Shown here one piece after another: positions 9,264 to 17,238 of a DNA stretch of 32,068 nucleotides. The stretch is from Desulfosarcina sp. (GTDB lineage Bacteria; Desulfobacterota; Desulfobacteria; Desulfobacterales; Desulfosarcinaceae): the NCBI GenBank assembly GCA_014237405.1, contig JABZFO010000091.1:1-32068 (forward strand). Reading direction: 5' to 3'. The translations under genes and the position numbers were made by a program. Within the stretch, counting starts at the first letter, position 1. Every line of letters begins with the position of its first letter. Below the pieces are notes generated by a model. That model made no database searches and was not told the DNA's origin. It worked only from the letters and a program-made list of their open reading frames with translations.

Positions 9264-9665
9264 TCAGCCGGCAGTGGGGGAACCGGCCGGCACCGTTTGA
9301 CTGTCATCGGCGGCAACCAGGGACTCATGGGTCCCAGGATCGGCGCCAGGACCGGGAAGTTTCCAGTATCCGAGCAGCCCGGTGTCTTCCGAATCAATGC
9401 CGAAGTAGTATCCCGCCGGTGCAAGGCCCTTCATGAGCGGCAGTATCCGCGTGCGAAAGAGGTTTTCCTTGAACTCACAACCGGCCGGGGTCCGGCCCAG
9501 GTAAACCATATCGTACAGGGCCGCTTCAATCTGGCCGATATCCCTGCGCATTTCATACCCCAGATCTATGGAATAAAGAAACCCCAGGCAGTTGTCGATC
9601 AGGACACCGATATCCCGGTCCAGCCTGCTGATCAACTTGAAACCGTTTGTGATGAATTGTCCCAC
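9264..9665 (-). CDS. Hypothetical protein, 133 aa
   Basis: I do not recognise this family. The GTG start has GGAG eight bases upstream. The first about 105 residues read as a sensible folded protein: amphipathic segments, then aromatic and glycine-rich stretches such as AGYYFGID and LLGYWKLPG. The last about 25 residues are low in structure. There is no signal peptide or membrane segment. The middle is faintly reminiscent of an extracellular sensor-domain fragment, but that is too weak to name. It lies 141 nt upstream of the Memo-AMMECR1 start on the same strand and could share its transcript. The opposite strand is also open here but has a less protein-like composition. Confidence 0.5.
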   Translation of the reverse strand: MGQFITNGFKLISRLDRDIGVLIDNCLGFLYSIDLGYEMRRDIGQIEAALYDMVYLGRTPAGCEFKENLFRTRILPLMKGLAPAGYYFGIDSEDTGLLGYWKLPGPGADPGTHESLVAADDSQTVPAGSPTAG

Positions 9666-9811
9666 GACGGCATCTCCGTATGTACACGGGTGGTTTCTTG
9701 TTTTCTTGAAATCGCATCTTCCGGCGGCTTAGAATAGTATCGGCCGCTTCAGGCGGATGCTTTAGGGCCTCGGAAAAAATAATTGACCTGAGATTGCACA
9801 GGAATAACGCG

Positions 9812-9991
9812 CTATTTCGCGGATATCGCGATAGGAGGACCGCAGGCATGGGTGGAAGGGCGTAGATTCAATCGGTTTCGGTCTGTCTCCGGTCCGGTCT
9901 GGCCCGCCGGTCTTTCTGATAGGATAAGCTGACCACCACACCGTCCCGGACACTTTTTCGCCGATCCGTTGCTGATCACAACGATGTCCAT
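9812..9991 (-). CDS. Possible small protein, 59 aa
   Basis: The only strong argument is the start: AAGGAG sits 8-11 nt upstream of a GTG-ATG pair (9994 and 9991). The product begins MDIVVISNGSAKKCPGRCGG and has a CxxxC pair; the rest is Pro/Arg-rich and could be unstructured. No family is recognised. It is on the strand of the 9264-9665 gene and lies between it and the PRPP synthetase gene. The alternative reading is noncoding DNA with a chance Shine-Dalgarno sequence. Confidence 0.3.
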   Translation of the reverse strand: MDIVVISNGSAKKCPGRCGGQLILSERPAGQTGPETDRNRLNLRPSTHACGPPIAISAK

Positions 9992-10094
9992 CACTGAGTC
10001 TCCTTACCAAGGAATATCGGCAACGATTGGAATCACTTTAACAAATAATGCGCTTGGCCATGTCGGCTATTCTCAAAAAAGGGCTAAAGTAGGA

Positions 10095-11036
10095 TTAATC
10101 GAACAGGGCACCGACGCTTTCCCCGGTGTGGATGCGCCGGATGGCCTCGGCAAACAGCGGGGCCACAGAGAGGGTGTGGATCTTCTCCGCCTGTTTTTCC
10201 CGGGGGATGTGTACCGTGTCGGTGACGGCCACGGACTCGATTGGACTGTCCGCCAGCCGTTTTACGGCCGGGCCGCACAGCACCCCGTGGGTGGCCCCAA
10301 CGTGAATGCTTTTCACGCCGGCCGACGCAAGAGTTTTCACCGACGCGACCAGCGTGCCGCCCGTGGAAATCTCGTCTTCGAAGATGATGGCGTCACGCCC
10401 CCTCACTTCTCCCACCACCAGCCCCTGGACGACTTCGGTATCGGCCACGCGCCGCTTGTCGATAATGGCCATGGGCAGATGAATGCGTTTGGCAAACCGG
10501 CCGGCCCGTTTAGCACCGCCGGCATCCGTGGCCACCACCACGGCGTTGGCCAAATCCAGTCGATTACGGAAGTGGTCCACGAAATAGGGGATGGCAGTGA
10601 GGTGGTCCACCGGAATGCTGAAAAAGCCATGCACCGCGTCCGAGTGCAGGTCCATGGTGAGCACCCGGTTGGCGCCGGCGGTCCTGATCAGGTCCGCCAT
10701 GAGCCGGCCGGTGATGGAGATGCGCGGGGCGTCCTTCTTGTCAGACCGGGCATAGGAAAAATAGGGAATCACCGCCGTAATGCGCCGGGCCGATGCACTT
10801 CTCAGGGCATCCAGGATAATGAACAGCTCCATGATGGTATCGCTTACCGGTGTGGTGAAGGGCTGAATCACGAACACATCCTTTTCCCTTACGTTCTCCT
10901 GGATCTGAACAAACAGGTTGTCGTTGGAAAAGCGGGATACCGCCAGCCGGCTGAGGCCGATGTCCAGCGTGTGGCAGATCGACTTGGCCAGCTGCGGGTT
11001 GGCGCCGCCGGCAAAAAGCTTGAGATCGGTCGACAT
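10095..11036 (-). CDS. prs: Ribose-phosphate pyrophosphokinase (PRPP synthetase)
   Basis: The 313-residue enzyme makes phosphoribosyl pyrophosphate from ribose 5-phosphate and ATP for nucleotide, histidine and tryptophan synthesis. Typical family segments are present: KLFAGGANPQLA at the N terminus, FSNDN, IPYFSYARSDKK, the divalent-metal motif TMDLHSD, and the PRPP loop FEDEISTGGT. In many class I enzymes the loop reads VDDMIDTGGT, so this protein is somewhat divergent there and may belong to a paralogous subgroup. Its length is normal. The ATG follows GGGGAGAAAAGACC, an adequate ribosome-binding site. It is on the same strand as the SagB-like gene but 104 nt downstream, so it may have its own promoter. 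Confidence 0.93.
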   Translation of the reverse strand: MSTDLKLFAGGANPQLAKSICHTLDIGLSRLAVSRFSNDNLFVQIQENVREKDVFVIQPFTTPVSDTIMELFIILDALRSASARRITAVIPYFSYARSDKKDAPRISITGRLMADLIRTAGANRVLTMDLHSDAVHGFFSIPVDHLTAIPYFVDHFRNRLDLANAVVVATDAGGAKRAGRFAKRIHLPMAIIDKRRVADTEVVQGLVVGEVRGRDAIIFEDEISTGGTLVASVKTLASAGVKSIHVGATHGVLCGPAVKRLADSPIESVAVTDTVHIPREKQAEKIHTLSVAPLFAEAIRRIHTGESVGALFD

Positions 11037-11140
11037 GGTCTTTTCTCCCCGGTGAAATATGAACGGATTAGACGGGTTTATAAGCCAGGGAGGGCAACCG
11101 GAGCAACCCCTTTAAGGAAGGGTGGCGTTTCGGCCGGGCA

Positions 11141-12649
11141 TCAACGCGTTTTGACAGGGCCGGCGCCTACCAGGTAGAGAAGCGCACCGTCGACCGCCAG
11201 ATCCAGCAGGACCGCCGCTTCCCGATCATAGATGGCACCGATACCGCAGACCCCCCATCCCAGGACGGTGGCGGCCAGGTAGGCTTGCTGGCCCAGGCTC
11301 CCGGCCTCGATCATGGCATAGCGGTAGCCCCGCGGTCCCCAGGTTTGGTCCAGGGCAGCCAGATCGGTCATGAACAGCAGATGCAGGGCGGCATGCTTCA
11401 GCCACATCTGATCCAGACAGGCCGCAGCCACGGGTTCCGTGAGCCGGCCATCGAACACTCGCCCCAATCGTTTCGCGTCCGGATCCAGCAGATAAAAACC
11501 GGGTGAAATCGGCATCCCCATGCCCGTCAGAAACCCGGTGGTCAGGACGGATCGGCACGCTGAAGGCATGACCGAGGCCTTCCCCATACTGCGGGTCATC
11601 AGGTCCACGAAAGTCATGAAGCCGTCCCGGGGCACGGACGCGGGAACAAAGTTTCGACGGGAACGGCGCTGCCACAGCACACGGGCATAGTCCGCAGATC
11701 CCGGATGATCCGGCGGGTTCAGATCGATCCACGCCGCCGGCTGGTTTCCGAGCACATGAAACGTCGGGAGGGCATCAACGGATCTATTGTTTGCCACATT
11801 CCCGGCCCGGTGAACCGTGAGGATATCCGCATAGGCGACCTCTTTATCCGATACCGTCGATGCCTGGAGAATTTCACCGGAAAGGGGTTTCGGACCGTTG
11901 GCGGCTCCAGTCTTTTTTTTCCCGGTGTGATCACCATGAAGATGAACGCAGACCAGACAGGCTTCCCGCTGCGGATCCAGTCCCAGCAGGGTCGCGGCCC
12001 GTTCATCCTCGAAATCCAGATGGATGGAAAAGGAAAGATCCAGTGCGCCCAATGCCAGCCGCAGGTTCTCCAGCAGGTGGCCGGCATCAAGCAGCACATA
12101 GCGGTATGCGCGGCTCCGGTATTTCCATGCACTGCGGAAAAAGATGCCGGTGACATAAACGGTGGCCACAACGCCGCAGTCCACCGGCGGAATCTCAGGC
12201 ACCGGGCCCCGGCGCAGAGCAGTCAAGGAAAAATCTAAAAGGTGATAGTGGTACACACCCGGATCCAACCCATCGATGTGGTGGACGGCCAGGTAAAGCT
12301 CAAAGGGGTACAGAGCGCCGGCCGAGGCGACGCTGCGGTAGTAGAAAGGCTGGCCCATATACTCCCTACGGGCGGTAACGTCGTGGGTCAGGCGAAATGC
12401 CGTTGACAGTTTCTGAATGTCCAGTGGTTCCGAACGGCTGCTGTCGATGGTCCGGCAGCGGTGCACCAGGTCGAAATAATCGATTTCCGGCAGTTTCTCG
12501 CTACGGTCCAGCGCCACGCGGGGCAGCTCCGGGTAGCGCTTGACCAGCACCGGCTGGTGCGCCCAGTCCAGGGTGTGGGGTGTCAGCCGGTGGCGACGGT
12601 AGCTGGTGGCCCGGTGGTATTCTGCAGCTGTTAATATCTGTTGGGTCAT
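11141..12649 (-). CDS. SagB/ThcOx-family nitroreductase-like dehydrogenase
   Basis: The 502-residue protein contains two nitroreductase-like halves. The first (about 80-230) has RRxYMGQPFYYRSVASAGALYPFE, matching the FMN-binding core of SagB-type enzymes (shown here only as a pattern). The second (about 320-500) has QRRSRRNF, a PSACRS segment and a C-terminal GWGVCGIGAIYD motif. Related enzymes oxidise thiazoline or oxazoline rings to azoles in peptide natural products, but many free-standing members have no known substrate. No YcaO cyclodehydratase or precursor peptide gene is visible nearby, so a RiPP role is not supported. It ends at 11141 and starts 2 nt after the stop of the TIGR01777 gene, so the two are coupled. 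It is cytoplasmic by appearance. Confidence 0.8.
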   Translation of the reverse strand: MTQQILTAAEYHRATSYRRHRLTPHTLDWAHQPVLVKRYPELPRVALDRSEKLPEIDYFDLVHRCRTIDSSRSEPLDIQKLSTAFRLTHDVTARREYMGQPFYYRSVASAGALYPFELYLAVHHIDGLDPGVYHYHLLDFSLTALRRGPVPEIPPVDCGVVATVYVTGIFFRSAWKYRSRAYRYVLLDAGHLLENLRLALGALDLSFSIHLDFEDERAATLLGLDPQREACLVCVHLHGDHTGKKKTGAANGPKPLSGEILQASTVSDKEVAYADILTVHRAGNVANNRSVDALPTFHVLGNQPAAWIDLNPPDHPGSADYARVLWQRRSRRNFVPASVPRDGFMTFVDLMTRSMGKASVMPSACRSVLTTGFLTGMGMPISPGFYLLDPDAKRLGRVFDGRLTEPVAAACLDQMWLKHAALHLLFMTDLAALDQTWGPRGYRYAMIEAGSLGQQAYLAATVLGWGVCGIGAIYDREAAVLLDLAVDGALLYLVGAGPVKTR

Positions 12650-12651
12650 GA

Positions 12652-13548
12652 TTAATCCACCAGATCCGCCAAAGCGCTGTTGACGTCCGGAAAGCGGAAG
12701 GAGAAACCGTCGGCGATCAGCCGGTCGGAAAGAACCTTCTGACTGGCCAAAAGCACGCCGGCGACTTCCCCCATCATCAGCCGCAGGGCAAGGGAGGGGG
12801 CGGGAACCACTGCCGGCCGCCCCAGCACCGCCCCCAGGGCCCGGGCGAAATCCTTTTGGCGGACGGCACCCGGCGCGCAGAAATTATAAGGGCCTCGCGC
12901 ATTTTCATTTTCAAGGAGAAATTGAACAGCAGAGAGAAGGTCAGCCATGTGAATCCAGGGGAACCACTGCCGGCCGTTTCCCAAAGGACCGCCGGCAAAC
13001 ATGCGAAAGGCCGGCAACATTTGGGCCAGGGCACCACCACCGGCGCCCAGCACCACGCCGAAACGCATGATAGCTACCCGGACACCCTGCTTCTCGGCAG
13101 CAAGAGCCGCTTTCTCCCAGTCCACACAGAGGCGTGCCAGAAAATCGGTTCCCGGAGTCGAATGCTCGCTAAGCGCCTCATCACCCCGGCTGCCGTAGTA
13201 GCCCACAGCCGATGTGCTGACCAGGATCTTTTTCTCACCGGTCATGGCCCTGACGACATTCCGGGTGGTCTGTATGCGGCTGTCGACCAGCTGCGCTTTA
13301 TAGGCCCGGGACCAGCGTTTAAAAATGGTACGTCCGACCAGATTGACCACGGCATCGGCATCGCCTAGCGCCGCCTGCCATGCCCCCGAACAGGTGGTGT
13401 CCGCGCTGACCCACGTGAAGCGCGCCATCGATTGCAGCGGATGGGCGTCTGAGGTTCCCAGTCCGGTCACCACGTGTCCGGCGTCCAGCAGAAAGCGGGT
13501 TAATACCGTGCCCACGAATCCCGATGCCCCTGCAATGGCGATCTTCAT
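12652..13548 (-). CDS. TIGR01777-family NAD(P)-dependent epimerase-like protein
   Basis: The 298-residue short-chain-dehydrogenase-fold protein opens with the dinucleotide loop GASGFVG. It has DAVVNLVG, STSAVGYYGSRGDE with the Ser/Tyr region, and a C-terminal domain ending FRFPDVNSALADLV, all typical of the YfcH/SDR39U1-like TIGR01777 group. Members bind NADP(H), but their substrate is generally unknown. The C-terminal DUF1731-like tail is present. It lies 16 nt downstream of the thioredoxin gene and 2 nt upstream of the SagB-like gene, so a thioredoxin-epimerase-SagB operon is likely. The ATG follows GGAG in the upstream gap. Confidence 0.88.
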   Translation of the reverse strand: MKIAIAGASGFVGTVLTRFLLDAGHVVTGLGTSDAHPLQSMARFTWVSADTTCSGAWQAALGDADAVVNLVGRTIFKRWSRAYKAQLVDSRIQTTRNVVRAMTGEKKILVSTSAVGYYGSRGDEALSEHSTPGTDFLARLCVDWEKAALAAEKQGVRVAIMRFGVVLGAGGGALAQMLPAFRMFAGGPLGNGRQWFPWIHMADLLSAVQFLLENENARGPYNFCAPGAVRQKDFARALGAVLGRPAVVPAPSLALRLMMGEVAGVLLASQKVLSDRLIADGFSFRFPDVNSALADLVD

Positions 13549-13564
13549 CTCTATCTCCTTACGG

Positions 13565-14020
13565 CTACCTGGACAGAAAACGCCACAGGTAGCGCTCGAT
13601 CTCTTGCCTCGGCAAGGCGCCGGCAGCCGTATCCACCAGTTTCCCGTCCCTGAAGAACAAGAGCGTCGGCAGGCTCATGACGCTGTACCTGCTGGCGGTC
13701 ACCGGATTCTGATCCACGTTGAGCTTGGCGACTTTCAATCGGCCCGCATAGGTCCTTGCCAAGTCTTCCAGGACCGGGGCCATGGCTCCGCACGGGGCAC
13801 ACCAGGCAGCCCAGCAGTCCAGCAGCACGGGCAGGGGGTTGGCGATCACCTCATCGGCAAAGGTGCGATCGGTCACCATCACCGGCCGGCTGGGGGTCGG
13901 AATGGGCGGAAAGGGATTTTTACAGCGACCGCAGCGGGGGCCATCCGGCAGTCTTGCTGTGGGGATCCGGTTTCGGGTGCCGCAGCTGCGGCACCGAATC
14001 AGCACGCTCTCATTTGCCAT
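13565..14020 (-). CDS. trxC: Thioredoxin 2-type protein (TrxC-like)
   Basis: The 151-residue protein has an N-terminal zinc ribbon made from CRSCGTRN and CGRCKNPF, followed by a thioredoxin fold. The zinc ribbon is the mark of thioredoxin 2. The active site reads WCAPC instead of the usual WCGPC, which can shift redox potential. The cis-Pro loop SLPTLLFF is present. It reduces disulfides in cytoplasmic proteins and may serve the adjacent thiol peroxidase. AAGGAGG sits 4 nt before the ATG, a strong translation start. The thiol peroxidase gene lies 100 nt upstream on the same strand. Confidence 0.9.
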   Translation of the reverse strand: MANESVLIRCRSCGTRNRIPTARLPDGPRCGRCKNPFPPIPTPSRPVMVTDRTFADEVIANPLPVLLDCWAAWCAPCGAMAPVLEDLARTYAGRLKVAKLNVDQNPVTASRYSVMSLPTLLFFRDGKLVDTAAGALPRQEIERYLWRFLSR

Positions 14021-14120
14021 TGACCCTCCTTAGGACTCGCTTAGCGTGATCCGTCGTTGCTGTGAATATCCATCAATTCGTCGAATCCTTGCCTCTCCTG
14101 AACGTATTGCTTTTTGCAAA

Positions 14121-14720
14121 TTAACCGCCGCTCCGGCCGTCGTCGCAGGGACCGTCATCGTCCATGGCCCGGGAATGCTCCGCCGTAAAACTGGCCGTGC
14201 ACGCCTGCAGGACATCATCACTGGACAGGCAGGCCAGTGCCTTGTCGTAGTCAGGCTCCTGGGAAATCTCGTCCACCAGTTGCGTGTAGGCCACCTTCCC
14301 CTGCCCGTCGATCACCACCACCGCCCGTGCCATGAGACCGGCCAGCGGCCCGCCGGTAATCCGCATGCCGTAGGCATCGCCGAAGCCGGGGCTGCGAAAG
14401 GTGGATGCAGCAACCACGTGGTCCAGCCCTTCGGCCCCGCAGAACCGGGCATGGGCAAAGGGAAGATCGGCCGATACGCACAACACCACGGCATTGTCGG
14501 TGTTGCCGATTTCGGCGTTGAATTTTCTCACCGACATGGCGCACACCGGTGTGTCGATGCTGGGAAAGATATTGAGAACGACGGTTTTCCCGGCATAATC
14601 CTTCAGCGAGACATCGGAGAGGTCGCTGTGGGTCAGGGTGAAATCCGGAGCGGCCGTACCCGGCTGGGGAAGATCGCCGGACAATTGAACAGGTGATCCT
14701 TTAAATGCGGTTTGAGCCAT
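14121..14720 (-). CDS. tpx: Thiol peroxidase (Tpx) with C-terminal extension
   Basis: The 199-residue atypical 2-Cys peroxiredoxin reduces hydrogen peroxide and alkyl peroxides with electrons from thioredoxin. The peroxidatic Cys60 is in DTPVCAMSV and the resolving Cys94 is in ARFCGAEG, close to the positions in E. coli Tpx (61 and 95). The start is set by GGAGG just upstream of the ATG at 14720; a longer reading upstream has no such site. The family is usually 165-170 residues. About 30 extra residues follow the conserved end, with additional cysteines and an acidic, Gly-rich tail. TrxC lies just downstream as the likely reductant. The gene is divergent from the rubrerythrin-like gene, so the shared intergenic region may coordinate both. 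Confidence 0.9.
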   Translation of the reverse strand: MAQTAFKGSPVQLSGDLPQPGTAAPDFTLTHSDLSDVSLKDYAGKTVVLNIFPSIDTPVCAMSVRKFNAEIGNTDNAVVLCVSADLPFAHARFCGAEGLDHVVAASTFRSPGFGDAYGMRITGGPLAGLMARAVVVIDGQGKVAYTQLVDEISQEPDYDKALACLSSDDVLQACTASFTAEHSRAMDDDGPCDDGRSGG

Positions 14721-14820
14721 ATGGTCCTCCTTGGATGTAATTGGATGTAAAAGGTGATTGTCAAACAGGGTTGGGCCGGGGCAATTGGCCCGAAGCAGGT
14801 GTCGACAACACGCTGCCTTC

Positions 14821-14848
14821 AATATAATCAATAAACATGCCAATGCAA
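14821..14848 (-). promoter_or_regulatory. Possible sigma70 promoter for tpx
   Basis: On the minus strand, TTGCAT (14848-14843) and TATATT (14826-14821) are 16 bases apart. The start point would lie about 95 nt before the tpx ATG. The spacing is one short of ideal and the -35 is imperfect. Confidence 0.35.
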
Positions 14849-14972
14849 AAAACACTTGCCGACCAATGGCATTAATATTGCTTTTGTTTACTCAAGACAC
14901 ACAAAATAACTCACTTTTCGAAACCTTCAAATCATCGGGAGGCTGACCATGGCTCGGAAACGCTACCATATC

Positions 14973-14985
14973 AAATGAGTCATTT
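14973..14985. promoter_or_regulatory. 13-bp palindrome, candidate operator
   Basis: AAATGA-G-TCATTT is a perfect inverted repeat with one central base. It lies 10 bp upstream of the TTGACA at 14996, in the divergent control region of tpx and the ferritin-like gene. The position fits a redox or metal regulator site, but no known consensus is matched. Confidence 0.35.
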
Positions 14986-15102
14986 ATTTTTTAGGTTGAC
15001 AGCACACCGGTGAATTGGGCATGTATCGCTCATTGACCATTTTGGCAAATGCCCGTTTTGAAACAACTCCCACCCATTTGGGAAAGAAAGGCAGATCCCA
15101 CC

Positions 15103-15576
15103 ATGAGCTACGATTTTAACGCGAAAGATGTATTTGAAATGGCTGAACAGATCGAAAGAAACGGTGCCGCCTTCTATAGAAATGCCGCCGCCGATATCAC
15201 GGACCCGGATGCCAAAAATTTTCTTTTAGACCTGGCGGCCATGGAAGATGATCACGAAAAAACCTTTTCCGCCATGAGAAAAAAGCTCCCCGAAGCGGAG
15301 AAGGCCCCGACCGCGTTTGACCCGGAAGGCGAGGCGGTATCGTACCTCAAGGCGCTGGCGGATACCCGTATCTTTTTCAAAAAAGAGATCGACACCACCT
15401 CCATGCAGGCGATTCTAAAGGCTGCCATTCTGGCTGAAAAGGATTCCATTGTTTTTTACCTGGGGATGAAAGACCTGGTTCCCGAATCCCTGGGCCAGTC
15501 CCGGCTGGATGACATTATCAGGGAAGAGATGTCCCACATCAAGCTGCTCAGCCATCGCCTCATCGCCACCAAGTAG
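15103..15576 (+). CDS. Rubrerythrin-like ferritin-fold protein
   Basis: The 157-residue protein is a four-helix ferritin-like domain without a C-terminal rubredoxin. Candidate diiron ligands are in EMAEQIERNGAAFY, EDDHEKTF, AEKDSIVFY and EEMSHIKLL, giving paired Glu and ExxH motifs in the expected helices. Such proteins are thought to bind a diiron site and act in peroxide or iron handling with a separate rubredoxin, which this window supplies twice. I chose the ATG at 15103 (MSYDFNAKDV), not an upstream start at 15049, because family similarity starts there and GGAAAGAAAGG lies upstream. It stands alone, with a terminator-like hairpin downstream and its own upstream region shared with tpx. 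Confidence 0.82.
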   Translation: MSYDFNAKDVFEMAEQIERNGAAFYRNAAADITDPDAKNFLLDLAAMEDDHEKTFSAMRKKLPEAEKAPTAFDPEGEAVSYLKALADTRIFFKKEIDTTSMQAILKAAILAEKDSIVFYLGMKDLVPESLGQSRLDDIIREEMSHIKLLSHRLIATK

Positions 15577-15606
15577 CCGTTTCGCCATGGTCTTTCGACT
15601 GAAACG

Positions 15607-15652
15607 GGGAAGCACCCGAAATCATGTGGCTCCGGTGCTTCCCGTCACTTTT
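15607..15652 (+). terminator. Terminator-like hairpin after the ferritin-like gene
   Basis: GGGAAGCACC (15607-15616) pairs perfectly over ten bases with GGTGCTTCCC (15634-15643), with a 17-nt loop, followed by GTCACTTTTC. The T run is short, so efficiency is uncertain. Confidence 0.55.
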
Positions 15653-15663
15653 CTCGGTTTTTA

Positions 15664-15690
15664 GGTGTTTCAGTGGTGGTATGAGACACC
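15664..15690 (+). promoter_or_regulatory. Hairpin upstream of the exported thioredoxin-like gene
   Basis: GGTGTTTCA (15664-15672) can pair over nine bases, with one G-U, with TGAGACACC (15682-15690) around a nine-base loop. No T run follows, so it is not an obvious terminator. It lies about 90 nt before the ATG at 15779 and could be a leader structure or operator. Confidence 0.35.
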
Positions 15691-15778
15691 AGTGTGCCAT
15701 GTTCGCACCTGATACGCATCACACATCCCTGACGAACACCAAGCGGTACTAATAACAGCCTGTTAGAAAGGTATTACC

Positions 15779-16348
15779 ATGAAAACCCTCTGCCTGTGGT
15801 GGATGGTGGCCCTGGTCATGTTGGCCGCACCCGGTATGGCATCGGAGGGGAAAGTTCCGGCCACCGGGGATCTGCTGGTGGGCATGCGGATGGACAGTCC
15901 CGAAGATCCCGACAAGCGAGCGTACCTGGGACTTGAAGACCGTGGCAACTTCGACCCTACAGACATCACCGGTCGACTGCTTGTCATTGAAATCTTCAGC
16001 ATGTACTGTCCCCACTGCCAGCGGGAGGCACCGGTTGTCAACCGCCTGTATCAGGCCATTGAAGCGTCGAAAGCCTTGCGTGGTCAGGTAAAAATGATCG
16101 GGATCGGGGTAGGCAACTCTACCTACGAGGTCGACCATTTTCGGAAACACTATAAGATCGAGTTCCCTCTATTTCCTGATGAAGACTTTGTTATCCATAA
16201 ATCATTGGGTGAGGTTCGCACCCCGTTTTTCATCATCTCCACCATCGGTTCAGATAACAAAGGAAAAATTCTGTGGACCGGCGCCGGTAACATGGAACCG
16301 CTGGAAACTTTTATGGACCGCCTGAACGGTTTTTTAAAAAAGCGGTGA
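15779..16348 (+). CDS. Exported thioredoxin-like protein with CPHC active site
   Basis: The 189-residue protein begins with a classic signal peptide (MKTLCLWWMVALVMLAAPGMAS). The mature part has a TlpA/peroxiredoxin-like thioredoxin fold with MYCPHCQRE at about residues 75-83. CPHC is the DsbA-type dithiol, usually oxidising, while the surrounding fold is more TlpA-like. A cis-Pro loop VRTPFF is present near residue 157. It should work in the periplasm on disulfides or as partner of the exported peroxiredoxin next door. The downstream gene overlaps its stop by four bases (GTGA), so the two are translationally coupled. The substrate is not known. Confidence 0.8.
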   Translation: MKTLCLWWMVALVMLAAPGMASEGKVPATGDLLVGMRMDSPEDPDKRAYLGLEDRGNFDPTDITGRLLVIEIFSMYCPHCQREAPVVNRLYQAIEASKALRGQVKMIGIGVGNSTYEVDHFRKHYKIEFPLFPDEDFVIHKSLGEVRTPFFIISTIGSDNKGKILWTGAGNMEPLETFMDRLNGFLKKR

Positions 16349-16977
16349 ACTCAATGAACGATTCAAAGCTGCTGATGGGTGCTTTGGTTTGTGCAGCCAT
16401 GCTGTCGGTTGCCCCTCTTCATGGCCAATGTCTGGCTCAGGAACAGACCATCAAAACCCTGATTTATGACCCCGGCCAGCTCAAACCGGTGGACAGTCAG
16501 TTGAGAGTAAAGGTCGGTGATCCGGCCCCGCCCTTTTCCCTGCCGTCCCTGGCGGATAAAACCATTTCCCTGGCGCAGTACAGGGGAACACATAACGTGG
16601 TGATCTCTTTTGTGCCGGCCGCGTGGACGCCGGTCTGCTCGGATCAGTGGCCCGGCTACAATATCACCAAAGATATCTTCGAGCAGTATGATGCCGTACT
16701 CTTGGGGATCACTGTGGACAACTTGCCCACCCTTTTCGCCTGGACCCGACAGATGGGCGACCTCTGGTTTCCCGTGCTGTCGGACTTCTGGCCTCATGGC
16801 AAGGTGGCCCAGCGGTTTGGCGTGCTTCGCACCGACGGGACTGCCGAACGGGGCCTGTTCATCATCGACAAAGCGGGCATCATTCGCTACATATCGGTAT
16901 CCGATATCAACCGCCGCCCCAATTTAAAGGATATGGTAGAGGCGTTAAAGGCAATTCACCAGCCCCGGAAAAACTAA
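16345..16977 (+). CDS. Exported AhpC/TSA-family peroxiredoxin
   Basis: The 210-residue protein has an N-terminal signal peptide (hydrophobic stretch about 7-22, then QCLAQ) and a peroxiredoxin fold. The peroxidatic motif PAAWTPVC follows the PxxxTxxC pattern, placing the active Cys near residue 97. A DxxGxxR-like region and RRPNLKDMVEAL close the domain. It probably removes peroxide in the periplasm using electrons from the CPHC protein encoded just upstream. The GTG at 16345 overlaps the previous stop codon; an ATG at 16354 is an equally plausible start. Which cysteine, if any, resolves the sulfenate is unclear. Confidence 0.8.
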   Translation: MNSMNDSKLLMGALVCAAMLSVAPLHGQCLAQEQTIKTLIYDPGQLKPVDSQLRVKVGDPAPPFSLPSLADKTISLAQYRGTHNVVISFVPAAWTPVCSDQWPGYNITKDIFEQYDAVLLGITVDNLPTLFAWTRQMGDLWFPVLSDFWPHGKVAQRFGVLRTDGTAERGLFIIDKAGIIRYISVSDINRRPNLKDMVEALKAIHQPRKN

Positions 16978-17238
16978 ATCGTCCCACCTTTTGTGTCTTG
17001 CGAGACATCTGTGTATCACAAAAAACGTGAGACCCTGGATGCCGGACGCTTCCACCAGCGATCACAAGAAATCCAGATAACCTCCTTCACCACACGGTTT
17101 CCCAAGAAAATAGGCACGATCGACAGAAACGGCGACCATGGGCGTAGAAAAACATTTTTTTTAAATATTTTCATAACGTTACTTGATATTCAAACCATTA
17201 TAAACACCTTGGCATGCATCTTGATATTCTCAGAAGTG
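16978..17238. other. Intergenic region before the small Cys protein and rubrerythrin
   Basis: TTTTGTG (16989-16995) pairs with CACAAAA (17017-17023), enclosing a smaller hairpin TGTCT/AGACA (16994-16998, 17003-17007); this could act as a transcript end for the peroxiredoxin. From 17150 to 17205 the sequence is very AT-rich, with a TATAAA at 17199-17204 and an inverted TTGA/TCAA at 17183-17193. A promoter for the rubrerythrin set is likely here, but I see no clean -35/-10 pair. Confidence 0.4.

Larger units (their letters stand above)
14721..15102. other. Divergent regulatory region between tpx and the rubrerythrin-like gene
   Basis: No gene is seen in these 382 bases. The stretch holds a tandem 10-mer TTGGATGTAA twice at 14731-14750, a minus-strand promoter candidate at 14821-14848, a 13-bp palindrome at 14973-14985 and a TTGACA hexamer at 14996-15001 on the plus strand without a clear -10 partner. 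It probably drives oxidative-stress genes in both directions. Confidence 0.5.

Noticed and set aside
9969-11177. Open frame on the plus strand, 402 codons
   Set aside because: Antisense to PRPP synthetase, which has all family motifs; the composition is not protein-like.
14759-14764. TTGACA on the minus strand upstream of tpx
   Set aside because: Any -10 at a normal distance would overlap the tpx ribosome-binding site, so it cannot be the promoter.
17209-17226. Sigma54-like TGGCA-TTGAT at the edge of the small Cys gene
   Set aside because: The -24 half is present, but the -12 half has GA where GC is required.
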